From Porphyra umbilicalis (taxonomy: Eukaryota; Rhodophyta; Bangiophyceae; Bangiales; Bangiaceae): a DNA stretch of 64,000 nt. The translations under genes and the position numbers were made by a program. Of this stretch, positions 29,998 to 40,971 are shown one piece after another; position 1 is the first letter of the stretch, and each line of letters starts with the position of its first letter. Under the pieces are notes generated by a model. The model saw only the letters and a list, made by a program, of their open reading frames with translations. It searched no databases and was not told where the DNA came from. Location: positions 1 through 64,000 of the forward strand of contig KV919024.1 of NCBI GenBank assembly GCA_002049455.2, written 5' to 3'.

Positions 29998-32037
29998 ATG
30001 GCGTCGGCTGATGCGACCAACGGTACGGCCGCCATGGCGGTCGACAGTCGGAGCGACGCTCCCGGTGACGTCCTCGGGGAGGAGGAGGAGATTGACGGCG
30101 CTTTGGCCTCCCTCATGTCGGCTTCTTGGCCGACTCCTGCCGTCGTTGACGACTCGTTTCGCCGGTTCCCCTGGGACCACGGGGGGTCCCTGGTTGAGCA
30201 GCGGTATGCGGCCCTTGAGGGCCGCCGCATGGTCAGTCTGTGGACGACCATCCGGGCCAACTATGGCCCGTTGTACGCCGTCCCCGAGGAGACGTCAACG
30301 GACGTTTCCTTTCTCCGCCGCCAGGAGGACTGGCGGGTGTGTCGAGTGCTCCGCCACTTGGCGGAGCGGGACCTCCCCCCGGAGGTGGGTGACAAGCCCT
30401 ACTTCTCTTGGGATTATTACCCTGGCGCTCTCCCCAAGATGGGGGAGGGGGACCGCGGCTACTTCGTGCCGGGCGCCCTGGGGAAGTGGACAATCCGCAC
30501 CACCCTGGGCGTCCTCGTGCTCCATGAGCAGCGGGAGGTACGGGAAGTTCCTGTACCCCGGCGTAGGGCCCTGTACCCTGTCGCCCCCCTTTGGTGGGCG
30601 TCGGTAGAGGTGCCGCGCGGCATGGCCGCGCGGATGCTCCAGATGGTGGCGCTGCGTGGCAGCAAGCTGATGCGGGAGACCCTCGGGGGGCCCTACCACA
30701 TCATGTTGGCGACCCTTTTGGCCGTCGAGGTGGCCGACGTCTTCGTCGGCAGCATCCGCCACCACGGCCACTTGTGGCGTCTACCGCTGGTCCTACGGAC
30801 GGCTTTGGGTGAGCTCACGGCCGAGCGATTGTGCTCGGCCGACTCGTCGGTTCTGCTTCTCTTGGAGGCCGGGCTAGAGCTCCTCCGCCTCGTGGAGGAG
30901 TTGGGGAAGGAGTCGTGGCTCCTTTCTGATGGGAGCCCCCGAGGGGTCTTCCGGTGCGCCACGGTGCTTGACGACGACGGGGTATTGGTCCTCTTGGAGG
31001 GCCTTGGTGACGCCACGCTCCCTTATGGGAGGGATGTCACTCATGAGCTGCGCCTCCGCCCCTTGGATCGGGACTTGGCCTTGGCGGGGCCGAACCGTTA
31101 TGGTCCGGCGGCCCTTTTGGCGCCTCCGGCGTCGCTGCCGCCGTCTCCTCCCGCGAGTTCCGTGGGCGCGTCCTATTCGGCTCCGCCCCTTTGGGGGGCG
31201 GTCTCCCGTCCGTATACCCCCCGTGGGGGCGGGCGTTATGGTCGGTCGCGTCGTACACACCCCGGGGGTGGTTCTGTCCCCCTTATCGGGGGACGCTCGG
31301 GTCCGCCGTTGGCGTCTCTTCCCCTATTCTCTTGGGACGGGGCCGCTCAACTGGGGACCCCTCGGCCCGTGAGGCGCGCGGTGTGGGCGGGCTTGGCCGG
31401 CTCCCTAGGGGAGCTCCCCCCGATCTTCACCAACGGGGTGGATCACACCCTGATGATGGCCTTCAGCCGCACCCTGGTGCGGCTTCGCAACGAGATGGCC
31501 ACTATCGTGTCAAGCCCTATGGGTGACCGCGAAGCGGACGTGCTGTACTCTCTGAGTACAGTCGACTCGATCCGCCGCCTTTTGGCGGAGGAGTACGGCG
31601 CTGCCGTGGCGGAGACCAACACCGTTTTGGCGGGGTGGTCCATCCGCAACTTGGCGTTGCCCCCGGCCCCGGCCGTGGGCGGTATCTCGCCGGCGACGCA
31701 CCAGCGTCCGCCGTCTCCGTCCCCACCCCACTACGGGGTGGGGTCTGGCTCTTCTGCTCCGCTCCATTATGGGGCGGGCTCGGGTTCTGTTGCCCTGTCC
31801 CCTTATGGGGCGGGCGCGGGTTCTGCTACCCCGCCCCATTATGGGGCGGCCTCGGGTTCTGCTGCCCCGGCCTATTATGGGGTGGGCTCTGGTTCTGCTA
31901 CTCCAGCCCTTTATGGGACGGCGACTGGTCCCTCTGCGACACCTCCGACCTTCTCGGGGCCGGGGTATTACTCGCACAATGAGGATCCGGGTCAGGGCTA
32001 TGACCCTGACTTTGGTTCTCGCTCCGGGGGTTGGTGA
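29998..32037 (+). CDS. Extra ORF antisense to the gypsy genes (679 aa)
   Basis: A long open frame from ATG 29998 lies between the integrase/chromodomain end and the 3' LTR, on the strand opposite to gag-pol. The N-terminal ~400 residues are mixed and globular-looking (for example HLAERDLPPEVGDKPYFSWD and RGMAARMLQMVALRGSKLM), without a domain I recognise. The C-terminal ~120 residues are low-complexity, built from repeats of a YYGVGSGSATP-like unit, and end DFGSRSGGW. An AATAAA at about 32155 lies some 120 bp after the stop, consistent with its own transcript started from the neighbouring LTR. Antisense extra ORFs are known from some plant Ty3/gypsy lineages. Whether this one is homologous to them cannot be judged here. 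Confidence 0.6.
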   Translation: MASADATNGTAAMAVDSRSDAPGDVLGEEEEIDGALASLMSASWPTPAVVDDSFRRFPWDHGGSLVEQRYAALEGRRMVSLWTTIRANYGPLYAVPEETSTDVSFLRRQEDWRVCRVLRHLAERDLPPEVGDKPYFSWDYYPGALPKMGEGDRGYFVPGALGKWTIRTTLGVLVLHEQREVREVPVPRRRALYPVAPLWWASVEVPRGMAARMLQMVALRGSKLMRETLGGPYHIMLATLLAVEVADVFVGSIRHHGHLWRLPLVLRTALGELTAERLCSADSSVLLLLEAGLELLRLVEELGKESWLLSDGSPRGVFRCATVLDDDGVLVLLEGLGDATLPYGRDVTHELRLRPLDRDLALAGPNRYGPAALLAPPASLPPSPPASSVGASYSAPPLWGAVSRPYTPRGGGRYGRSRRTHPGGGSVPLIGGRSGPPLASLPLFSWDGAAQLGTPRPVRRAVWAGLAGSLGELPPIFTNGVDHTLMMAFSRTLVRLRNEMATIVSSPMGDREADVLYSLSTVDSIRRLLAEEYGAAVAETNTVLAGWSIRNLALPPAPAVGGISPATHQRPPSPSPPHYGVGSGSSAPLHYGAGSGSVALSPYGAGAGSATPPHYGAASGSAAPAYYGVGSGSATPALYGTATGPSATPPTFSGPGYYSHNEDPGQGYDPDFGSRSGGW

Positions 32038-32167
32038 CTTGTCACCGGGGGTGCTTGGCACCCCTTTCCCTTGGTCATTGGTTGTGTTACCCTTCACCGC
32101 CCCCTTTAGGGGTCGGTGCCGCACTGTGAGGGAGAGTGCGAGAGGGTCCCGTAGGGAATAAAGGGGC

Positions 32168-32626
32168 TTAGTCCCTGATCTTTTTGACCCTTGTCTCCAT
32201 GCCGTGCAAGGCAACTGGCCGGTCTTGTACCCTTTTCTTCACTTGGTCAGAAAAGTATACCCCTTTCCGCGTCAAGGCGGGGAGTTTGATTTTCTTCCGG
32301 AGACAGTATTTCCGGAGGGCTTCCCTCGGGAGGGAAGAGGCAAATTGCCACGTGGCTTCCTTTTCGGGAAACCCAAACCATTTGACTAGGAGCTTCAATT
32401 GCCCGTCATCATTGCAGCCATGTTTGATAAACTTTTCAAATACGAATTCGGGCCCATCCTTAACTTGGGTTCCCTCCTTAAAGAGGGCTTGTGCCCTAAG
32501 GGCACGGGTCCACTTGGCGTCCCGCGCCGGGGGCGTGGGAGCTCCAGTGACATGGTCACTGCTTACCGTCCTGATGCCCCTGGGGCTCTCTACCAGGAAC
32601 CGGTACCCATCGGTCTGTAGCACCAT
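32168..32626 (-). other. Chromodomain region of the gypsy element
   Basis: The 3' end of the integrase region carries a chromodomain-like segment: FEKFIKHGCNDDGQ, LLVKWFGFPEKEATWQFAS. Chromodomains at the integrase C-terminus define chromoviruses and steer insertion to marked chromatin. It is part of the fossil element. Confidence 0.75.
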
Positions 32627-32758
32627 GTAGGGCCCTTGGGTCTTGAACCCAAGCTTCTTCGGCGAGCGGGAGTGGGCATCCAGATATACACAGTCCCCAG
32701 CCTTCAGCTGGTTATTCTTTTCCCGAGTACGTACGTCAAACGCACGCTTGTACGCAGC

Positions 32759-35700
32759 CTAGGCTTTGCCCAGATGCTCTCGGACCTTCGGGATGAGGAC
32801 CTTTTGGTCCTCTACATATTGTTCCGCCGCCGAACTGGCGTCGACGGGTCTCTCCTCGGCTTGTCTTAGCCGAGGCATCTTCTCGATACCAATAAGCTGG
32901 AGCCTCCTCGGGTTCACAAAAGCAAAGGGGATCTCCCCAGTACTGGAGTGGACCTGCGTATTGTACGCAGTGGTCAAAAGGGACAGATGGCTGTCCCACT
33001 CGGCTTGGTGCTCCGCCACATAGCAGCGTAGCTGGCGAACGAGGGCGCGATTATACCGCTCCACCTGCCCGTTCGTCTGCGGGTGATAAGGCGAGGTATA
33101 GTTCGAAGCTTTACCGAGTAAGCCCAGGATGCCCTGGTAATATACCGAGGCAATCTGCGGCCCGTTGTCCGTAAGGACCGAGTCGGGGATGCCATATGCG
33201 GCAACCCATGTATCAATAAAGGCCGATGCTACGGTCAGTGCCGTGGCCTCCCTCAAAGGGATGGCGCTTGTCAACTTCGTGAACAGGTCACAGATGACCA
33301 GGACGTGCTTGTGCCCCCCTTTAGAGGTGGGCAGTGGGCCCAAAAGGTCCATAGCGAGCCCCGAGAAGGGCTCGTCGGCGGTGAGAGCTTCATCACCGTC
33401 GTGTGCTTCCTCTCTGAGAGGCGCTTCTTAGCGCACGCGGGGCATTGCTCCGCGTGCTTGTACACATCGACGACCATCGTCGGCTAGTACACATACCTAC
33501 GAAGGGTGTTGTACATCCTTCTCGAGCCGGGATCCCCGGCTAGCACCGGCTGGTGTTGGTGTATCAGGAGGCGATCCTTTAGCGCCTTCGGGATAACCAC
33601 TTGGGTTTCCCGTCCGTACACCGAGCGGCGACAGAGTAGCCCGTTCTTCTCCCGGAAGAAGAACGCTTGTCGAATCCAAGTTGGGTCGAGGGGCGGAAGA
33701 GCATCAAGCTCTGTCAGCCTTGCCTGACAAAAGTCATCCTCGGCCTGGCCCAGGATGATGTCTTGGGCTGATAGGGCCCCCATGGCGGCCTCCTCCGGTG
33801 ACGCCTCCTTCAAGGCGTCGCTAGCCCGGGTCTCGACGGCCAGGACGGGGATGTCCTCGTCCAGAGGCGAGGTGTCCAGACCCTTTGTAGGGAGACGCGA
33901 CAACGCGTCGGCCACCTTGTGGTCCTTCCCCGGCTTATGCCGGATCTCATAATTGTACTCTGACAATCGGAGTCGCCATCGGTTAATCTGAGCATTCGGA
34001 CTCATACAAGTGAGAACCGATAAAAGGGCGCGGTGATCACACCGCACCACGAATTCCGCACCTTCTAGGTAGGACCGTGAATATGTCACTGCCCAGACGA
34101 CGCCTAGCGCCTCGATCTCCGTAGCGAAATAGTTCTCTTCCGCGGGGGGAAGCGCCCGGCTGTAGTAGCCGATGGGGTGGTATGCCCCGTCGGACTGTTG
34201 TTGCTGTAAGCAACAACCCAGCTGTTCATAGCTGGCGTCGACGTCGACGATGTAATGCCCGTGCCTCTCGGGCAGGAAAAGGAAAAGGGCGTCCAATAGA
34301 CGTCCTCGGAGTATCTCAAAGGCGTCCATCTCCTCCCCTGAAGGAGGACGAAGCTTCTTAGGAAGCTTGGTGCTCGTGAGCGCCGTTAGGGGCTTCGCTA
34401 TCTTGGCGAAGTCAGCTACAAAGCGGCGGTACACGCCGCACGTACCCAGAAATCTCGTCATCTGGGTCTGGGTTTCCGGATAACGGAGACCCCGAAGCGC
34501 CCGGAGGTTCTTCTCCAGGACATGTACCCGCCCCGGTCGGATTACATGACCGAGGTATTCCACTTCCTCTTGGAAGAAGTGGCACTTGGACGCCTGTAAG
34601 GTGACCCCCGCCTTCCCGAGTAGGGTCAGCACCTCGTCGAGGTGCTGCAAGTGTTCCTCTGGGGAACGCGAAAAAAACGATCACATCATCCAGATATACT
34701 AAACATATCTGCCACTTCACGCCAGCAAGGATCATATCCATGGCGCGTTCGAACGTCGCAGGGGCGTTGCATAGCCCGAAGGGGAGGCGCACGCATTGCC
34801 ACGCGCCCGTGTGGCACGTGAAAGCCGTGAGGTGCTTGTCCTCCTCGGCTACTGGTATTTGCCAGTAGCCCGCGTTACAGTCCAGGGTGGAGAACACCCT
34901 GGCGTCCACTAGGGAGTCTATACACTCATCCATCCGTGGGATGGGGTATGCATCCTTGATAGTCATCAAGTTGAGCTTTCTGTAATCGACACAGAAGCGT
35001 ACCGAGCCATCAGGCTTCGGTACCATTACCACGGGGCTAGCCCATTCCCCGCTTGCGGGTTCAATCACTTCCATTGAGCGCATACGCTCGACTTCCGCTT
35101 TCTTTCTCTCCCGGGCCATAGGCCCGGCCTTGTAAGGGTGCTGTCTCACAGGGACAGCCCCAGGCTTCAGTCGGATCCGGTGTTCCACACCTCGGATCAA
35201 GCCAAGCTTGCCCTCCCATAGGGAGGCATGCTTTTGGAGGAGGGCCTTCACGGCCCCCGACCACTCCGTCGGAACCGACGAAGCGTCTACCTCAGGGAGA
35301 GGAGGCTCCTTTGCACCCTTCGGTGGCGTCGCGAGCTCTTTGAGCTCGCTCTCCGAGACTTCGTAGGTCGGCCCCTCATGGGCGTCGATATACTCAATGG
35401 TCATATCTGTCGTTAACCGTAACGGCGTGTCACCCAGGTGCATCACCAGGATGGTTACTGGCTCATTCGCCATCATAATGGCGGGGCCTTGGGCGACCTG
35501 TATGCCATTCTTATGGTATAAAGCGGGTCGCCCTTTCACGAGGCCATGCCCCGTGTAGGTACTCCTCACGGGAACGTGAGCGATGGTCCCGGTTTGAACC
35601 CAGGTCTTCCGGGCCGGCAGCTGAGCCGAAGTCCCCTCGGGGCAAGCACAGACCACCGAGATGGAGGCATCGGGGCGCCCCCTGGGGGCTCCCCTTCTCT

Positions 35701-36130
35701 TGATCGGCACCTTGGTGCCGTTGAGGAGTTCCACATGTTGCTTCTGAGTCGCAGTGTTCTTCGTTGCGACATCAATAAAAGAGGTGCCCAGGATTGCTGG
35801 GACACTCATATTGTTTACAACTCCAAAGGAGATGTAGGAGGTCTGACCCCCAAGGGTCACACCCAGACACACAGCACCAACAATGGGGTGCCAGCCCCCA
35901 CTGACGTCGTGAAACATCTTCGTGAGATCACCCAGCGGTTGTAGCGGGGTGTCGACCGGCAGTAACCGCCGGTCTATTAGGGTCGGCCCACTACCGGTAT
36001 CTAATATAGCCCGGGTAGTGAGATCAAATCCTGCCGTCAGGAATAACCGGACGGCCAGTTGGTAACTAGAGGAGGGCATGAAAGCACAAGGCGTGCCCTC
36101 CGGGGGCTTCCCTTGGGACGCCCCCACCAC
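32759..36130 (-). other. pol region of the gypsy element (PR-RT-RNaseH-IN)
   Basis: Domains in minus-strand order: aspartic protease (ILDTGSGPTLID, near 36000); reverse transcriptase (VVMVPKPDGSVRFCVDYRKL, STLDCNAGYWQIPV and the YLDD box near 34700); RNase H (VDVDASYEQLGCC near 34240, RHKPGKDHKVADALSRL near 33900); integrase with a zinc-binding HHCC part and catalytic acids in MDLLGPLP, LTDNGPQ and GQVERYNRAL (33550-33030). This is the Ty3/gypsy order. It is fossil, read in more than one frame. Confidence 0.9.
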
Positions 36131-36167
36131 TCGACTCGGCCAGTTCTTCCCGGCCCTCAGGGAAGAC

Positions 36168-38327
36168 TTATATCGCCGGTCTGCCCCGTTTGTCTTCGGG
36201 GTGGGTGGGACTAGCGCATCCGCTACTCGTTTCCCGAGGGGGAGTTGTCCTCCTCATCTTGCTCGGCTTCGCCGTCCCGGGGGAGGGCGAGTCGTCCGAG
36301 GACGACCATGGTGGACCATAGTGGTGTCTCACTGCTGCTACCGGCTGTCCTTGCCGGAGCTCCTCCTCCTTCTTGCGGCGCTCTTCGCACCGCTCCAGAA
36401 AGGCCTTCGATAGCAGAGCCTTTGTCCCCGCGTCGAGGCGGGGGCACTCCCTAAAGAAATGTCCCCGTCTGTTACATGCGAGGCAATTGTTCGTCCGGGT
36501 TCGCCCGGGACGACCCGTGTCCTCTCGGGGAGGACCAGGTGGAGCTTCCCCCACCTTGGTGGAGGTCCGTGGGGAAGGCCCTGATGGGACTTCCCCCGCC
36601 TTAGTGGCAGCCCATCGGGTCTGACCGGGAGGGACCTCCCTCACCTTAGGTGGGCCCCATCGGGACGGACCCGCTTCACCAGCCTTAGGTGGGCCCCATC
36701 GGGAGGGACCCGCCTCCCCCACCTTAGGTGGGCCCCATCGGGAAGGGCCCTGAGGGGCTTCGCCCACCTGAGGTGGGGCAGCTACTGCCGCGGTTACATA
36801 CTTCCGCGGCACTGGCCGGGCAGCGCGACGTACCCGATGGGCCTCGGCCCGTCGGTCTTCCTCATCCTTTTGTTCCTGGTGCCGTCTACGACAGACGTCA
36901 CCCTTCCGCTGGGCATATTGCACCAGCAGGTCCATCAGCATGTTCGGGGTATTATGTTCGCGCACATCTACGCGAACCTCCCAGCCAAGTCCCTGCATAT
37001 AGCGACTTTTCATTTGTCCTTCCGTGTGGATATAACCACACAGGCGACGTAACCCCCGAAGGCGTATGTAGTACTCACTCTCTGTTTCGTCCGCCTCTTG
37101 GGCGGCCCCGTGAAACAAGGCATCTTGATCGCTTAGCGATTGCTCGTCCGCACATTTGCGGAGGAGCCAGTTGATCAGCTCCAGATAGGAGCTGACCTCT
37201 CCGCTCCGCCCTCCTTGGAGGGACTGCATGATGGTATACAACTCCCGCTTGAGGTCACCCTTAGTGAACTCGGGAAGGAGATACAGGGCTCTGCCCTCCG
37301 AGACATCATTGTCATCGCCCGCTTTCACGAAGCGGCTTAGGAATTCGAAGACGCCCAATGCGGGCGTCCCATCCCATTCTGCGTCACGGCCAAAAGTGGC
37401 CGAGAAGTCCTTACGCAGACGGCCTAGGCCGTGTGCCATGGTCCGGTCATACCGGAGAGCGGTGTTCGCTAGGGAGTACGTGGCGCAATCAAAGATTGCT
37501 GCATAGCGATCATCAGCTGGGATGATCTTAGGTAGAATCCGTCGACGGGGTTCCCCTTCCAGCTCGCGCCCTAGGGCACGAGTCACAGAGCGACGGGACA
37601 CATGGCGGCCCCCATCTCCCCCGGAGTATTCTCCGTCCGAGGAGGAGGAACTCATCCGCCGACGACGGCGCCGGGAACGTCGTGTGGTCCCGATGGCTTT
37701 CTCTATGAAAGACAGCCGCTCATGCAAGGGGCTAATCAAAGCGTCGAAAGAATCCCTTAGGGCGGCCGACAAGACCGCCGCGTCCTGGGCCCCCTGGGGG
37801 GCCCGATCTCCACCTCCATGAGGAGGCGTTCGGTGTGGGCCAGCGGCTCTCGCCGGCCTGGCCCGTCCATCATACGGACCCCACGGCAGAGGGGGAACCG
37901 CTTGGTCCCGCTCGCCGAGCGGTCGAGGAGGTGGAGGCGGGAATACCCCTCCGGCTCCACCCTCCACACCTTGAGGGGGAGGAGACGGGAATGCCCTTCC
38001 GTCCGTGCCCCCCACACCTTGGGGGGGGTTAGACGGGAATGCCCTTCCTTCCGAGCCCCCCTGACCTTGGGGGGGGAGAGACGGGAATTCCCTTCCGCCT
38101 TCGCCCCCCTCTCCTGGAGGGGGAGGAAACGGGAATACCCCTCCGTCTCCGCCCCCGTCTCCCAGCCCGCCGCGCTCTGAAGCGGTCGAGCCGGCTCGAT
38201 CCCGGGTCCGAGGAGGGATTCCTCCGGGGCCCCCGGCTCCCGAACCATCGCTGGCTCCGTCACGGTCACCCCCTGACGACTTGCCGGCGCCCTCGGCGCC
38301 GGACCCCGTCACACCTGGTACCTTCAT
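36168..38327 (-). other. gag region of the gypsy element
   Basis: The open frame from ATG 38327 runs for about 719 codons. It has a Gly/Pro-rich N-terminal third, a helical capsid-like middle (residues ~300-520), a run of near-identical short repeats (RWGPPKVGEAGPS-like, about 36550-36770), and a C-terminal zinc knuckle CLACNRRGHFFREC. The region just before it (complement of about 38481-38499, TGGTGGAGCAGCGG) resembles a tRNA-type primer-binding site starting two bases inside the 5' LTR. Confidence 0.8.
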
Positions 38328-38501
38328 GACGGAAGGACTCCGTCCTCCTTCCGGACAATCAATACACCCAAGCAACCACAGCAACGCAGTCACACCCAAG
38401 GGTAAGACAAAAACACAGCGAAAAACCACCGTAAGAACGGACACTGGGTAGGCCCGACTGATCAGGAAGGGCCGAACCCTGACCCCCGCTGCTCCACCAA
38501 A

Positions 38502-39287
38502 TGTAGTGGTTTCTGCCTTCAAAGCCGACGGGGCAGGACCCCGTCAGAAAACCCAGCACAGGATGTGGAGCGACACAAAGGAGAAAGAACACGAACGCCT
38601 GGATCACAGGGCGCGAAGCGCACCAAAACGCCGGAACTACCGCAAACGCAACGCTGATTTATTCATGGAAGCAAGCCGACCCAGAAGGACACACTCATAT
38701 ACCCTCAGAGGACGCACGGCGCGCAAAAACCCGACCCAGGAAAAGACGGTCTTCGGGGGACCGGTGCCCGACTGGCCACGGTCCCTGACGCGGGGTCCTG
38801 GCTGGCCCCTGCCACGGATCAAGGAACCCCCTTCCACTGGAAGAGAGATCTGGCCCCTGGACGTAAATCAGCTTGGACTCAAGTAGCCCAATAGATCTCC
38901 AGGGACTTTTTCCAAGATTTTCAATTCTTCGATCGAAGTCCTCGTGGGATATCGACCGTTGCCGAGATCTAATCTCGCCCCCGGGATTTGCCCCGGTCAG
39001 AGCAGCTTCCACAAGCTTCTCGGCCCCTCTAGGGGGCCCGGATCGAGGGGTCGCGTGTCCTATCGTCCGTGTCAGGGCCCCCCCTTCGGGGTCCGATGGG
39101 GTGTCCCTCCCCCTGTTCGGGAGAGGGATGTGAGCCTCGGGTGCGGCCCTAAGCCCCACCTGGCATGCGCCCCAAGGGGGCGCCACACACCGCTCCCTCT
39201 GGTTGGCGTTACGTGTGTGCTCGCGGCCCCTCCCCCGGCCCATACGGGGGGGATCACGTCATCAGAGGACAGGGGGTTTCCCCCACA
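38502..39287 (-). repeat. 5' LTR of the Ty3/gypsy element
   Basis: 786 bp, nearly identical to 28836-29622. CTGCC follows at 39288-39292 and matches the left flank. Confidence 0.93.
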
Positions 39288-39292
39288 CTGCC

Positions 39293-39849
39293 GCTTTGTC
39301 GCGGCGGCGGCCGTAATATTCCGTCCAACTTCGCCCTCCACGGGACAATTGGCTACCTCGGGCAGCGGCGGGGAACGGCGGTGGGGAAAACGACGTCATG
39401 GTCGGCGCAGTGGCCGCCACCGCCATCAGCACCGCCACCACAGCGGTGGTTGCGGTGGCCGCGTGCGAGGCGACGTTGCGCGTCACGCAGCTTGCAGCCT
39501 CGTGCTGGCGGCGGTGGCAATGGACCTCGTCCGACGACGAGTTTGCGTTTGCACGTGAGTCGGCCGGCGGCCGCAGCAGCGGCTGCGTTGGCCGGCTGCG
39601 GTGGATGTGGCCACGGCCAGGCCGGCAGTGGCCGCTTTGTAATCCCGTGCAGGTGCAGGCGGTGGTTGTTGTGTTGGCCCTTTCAGGTGGCACCGGAGCG
39701 CCGCCGCACGGGCGCGGCAGTCGTTGAAGTTTCCCGCCTCCCAGGGAGCGCCGCAGTGACGCTCAGAGTGGAGAGGAGGCGAACGGAGGGCGGCGCGACA
39801 AGACGCTGGTGGGGGCTAGCCGATGTACGGCGGCTGTGATGGCGGCGCC
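39293..39849. other. GC-rich unassigned stretch
   Basis: No gene is supported. The composition is GC-rich, leading into the 105-bp tandem array. Open frames on both strands lack recognisable motifs. Confidence 0.4.
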
Positions 39850-40650
39850 TGTGTCGGCCGGCGGCGGTGGAGGTGTGGAGGTGGGCGACGGGGGGCGAGG
39901 CCGCAAGCCGGGGGTGGTGATGGGTGGGTAGACGGCGGCGGCGGTGGCGGCGGCTGCGTTGGCCGGCGGCGGTGGAGGTGTGGAGGTGGGCAACGGGGGG
40001 CGATGCCGAAACCTGGTGGTGTGGACGAGTAGGTAGACTGCGGCGAGGTGGCCATGCCTGTGTCGGCCAGCGGCTGTGGAGGTGTGGAGTCGGGCGCCGG
40101 GGGGCGAGGCCGCAACCTGGGGGCGGGGACGAGTGGGTGGACGGCGGAGGCGGTCGCGGCGGCTCTGTCTGCCGGCGGCAGTGGAGGTGTGGAGGCAGGC
40201 GGCGGGCGGCGAGGCCGCAAGCCGGGGGTAGGGAAGCGTGCGTAGACGGCGGCGGGGATGGCGGCGGCTATGCCGGCCGGCGGCTGTGGAGGTTTGGAGG
40301 GGAGCGGCGGGGGGCGAGGCCGCAAGCTGGGGGTGCGGACAAGTGCCTGGACGGCGGCGGCGGTCGCGGTGGGTACGTCGGCCGGCGGCGGTGGAGGTGT
40401 GGAGGCGGGCGGCGGGCGGCGAGGCCGCAAGCCGGGGGTGGGGACGAGTGCGTCGACGGCGGCCGGGGTGGCGGCGACTATGTCGGCTGGCGGCAGTGGA
40501 GGTGTGGAGGTGTGCGCCGGGGGTCGAGGCCGCAAGCTGGGGGTGGGGACGAGTGGGTGGACGGCGGCGGCGGTGGCCGTGCCTGTGTCGGAAGGCGGCG
40601 TTCGAGGTGTGGAGGTGGACGGCGGGTCGCGAGCCGGCCGGCTGGACGGC
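39850..40650. repeat. Tandem array, ~8 copies of a 105-bp unit
   Basis: Units start at 39850, 39955, 40059, 40164, 40269, 40374, 40479 and 40584. All spacings are 105 bp except one of 104. Each starts like tgtgtcggccggcggcggtg and contains gcgaggccgcaag. Because 105 is 35 codons, long frames persist (minus strand 39816-40652 reads a 35-residue Pro/Arg/Thr repeat). Whether it is coding cannot be decided; composition alone could produce it. Confidence 0.85.
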
Positions 40651-40969
40651 ACGGGCGGTGGCGGTTGCTAGGTGCGTCGGCGGGAAGCCGCGGCCGCGAA
40701 CAACGTACCGTGAGGGACGGCCATAGTAGGCGGCGCCACGGCCGGTATGGACGCCATGCCCGCCATCTTCGGCGCTGTGTCTCTTTCCCAAGCGGAGTTT
40801 TCTTGGGCAGCACTTCTGGCGGTAGTATCACAGTCGGCCAACAGTGATGGTTGCGGAATGGCGAAGGTGTCGGAGACGCCCGTCGCAGAGCAGAATCGAG
40901 TAGCTCGGTGCAGTGGGGAGAGATGGACCCGCGGGCGACCAGGTGAGGCGCGTTGGTTGCAGAAGGCGC
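40651..40969. other. Unassigned flank
   Basis: Sequence between the 105-bp array and the mariner remnant. No gene or element terminus is recognised. Confidence 0.4.
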
Positions 40970-40971
40970 TA

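Larger units (their letters stand above)
28831..39292 (-). mobile_element. Ty3/gypsy chromovirus-type LTR retrotransposon, nearly full length
   Basis: The element is 28836-39287 (10.45 kb), flanked by a 5-bp target duplication CTGCC (28831-28835 and 39288-39292). It is read on minus: 5' LTR 39287-38502, gag, protease, reverse transcriptase, RNase H, integrase, chromodomain, then a ~2-kb region with a plus-strand ORF, and 3' LTR 29622-28836. The LTRs differ at roughly 30 of 787 positions by eye (about 96% identical), so the insertion is fairly young. The coding track is split by several breaks (about four), so it is a fossil despite intact ends and target duplication. Confidence 0.93.

Noticed and set aside
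36078-38329. Plus-strand open frames across the gypsy gag and pol
   Set aside because: They are antisense shadows of gag-pol, without motifs, unlike the ORF at 29998-32037, which lies outside gag-pol.
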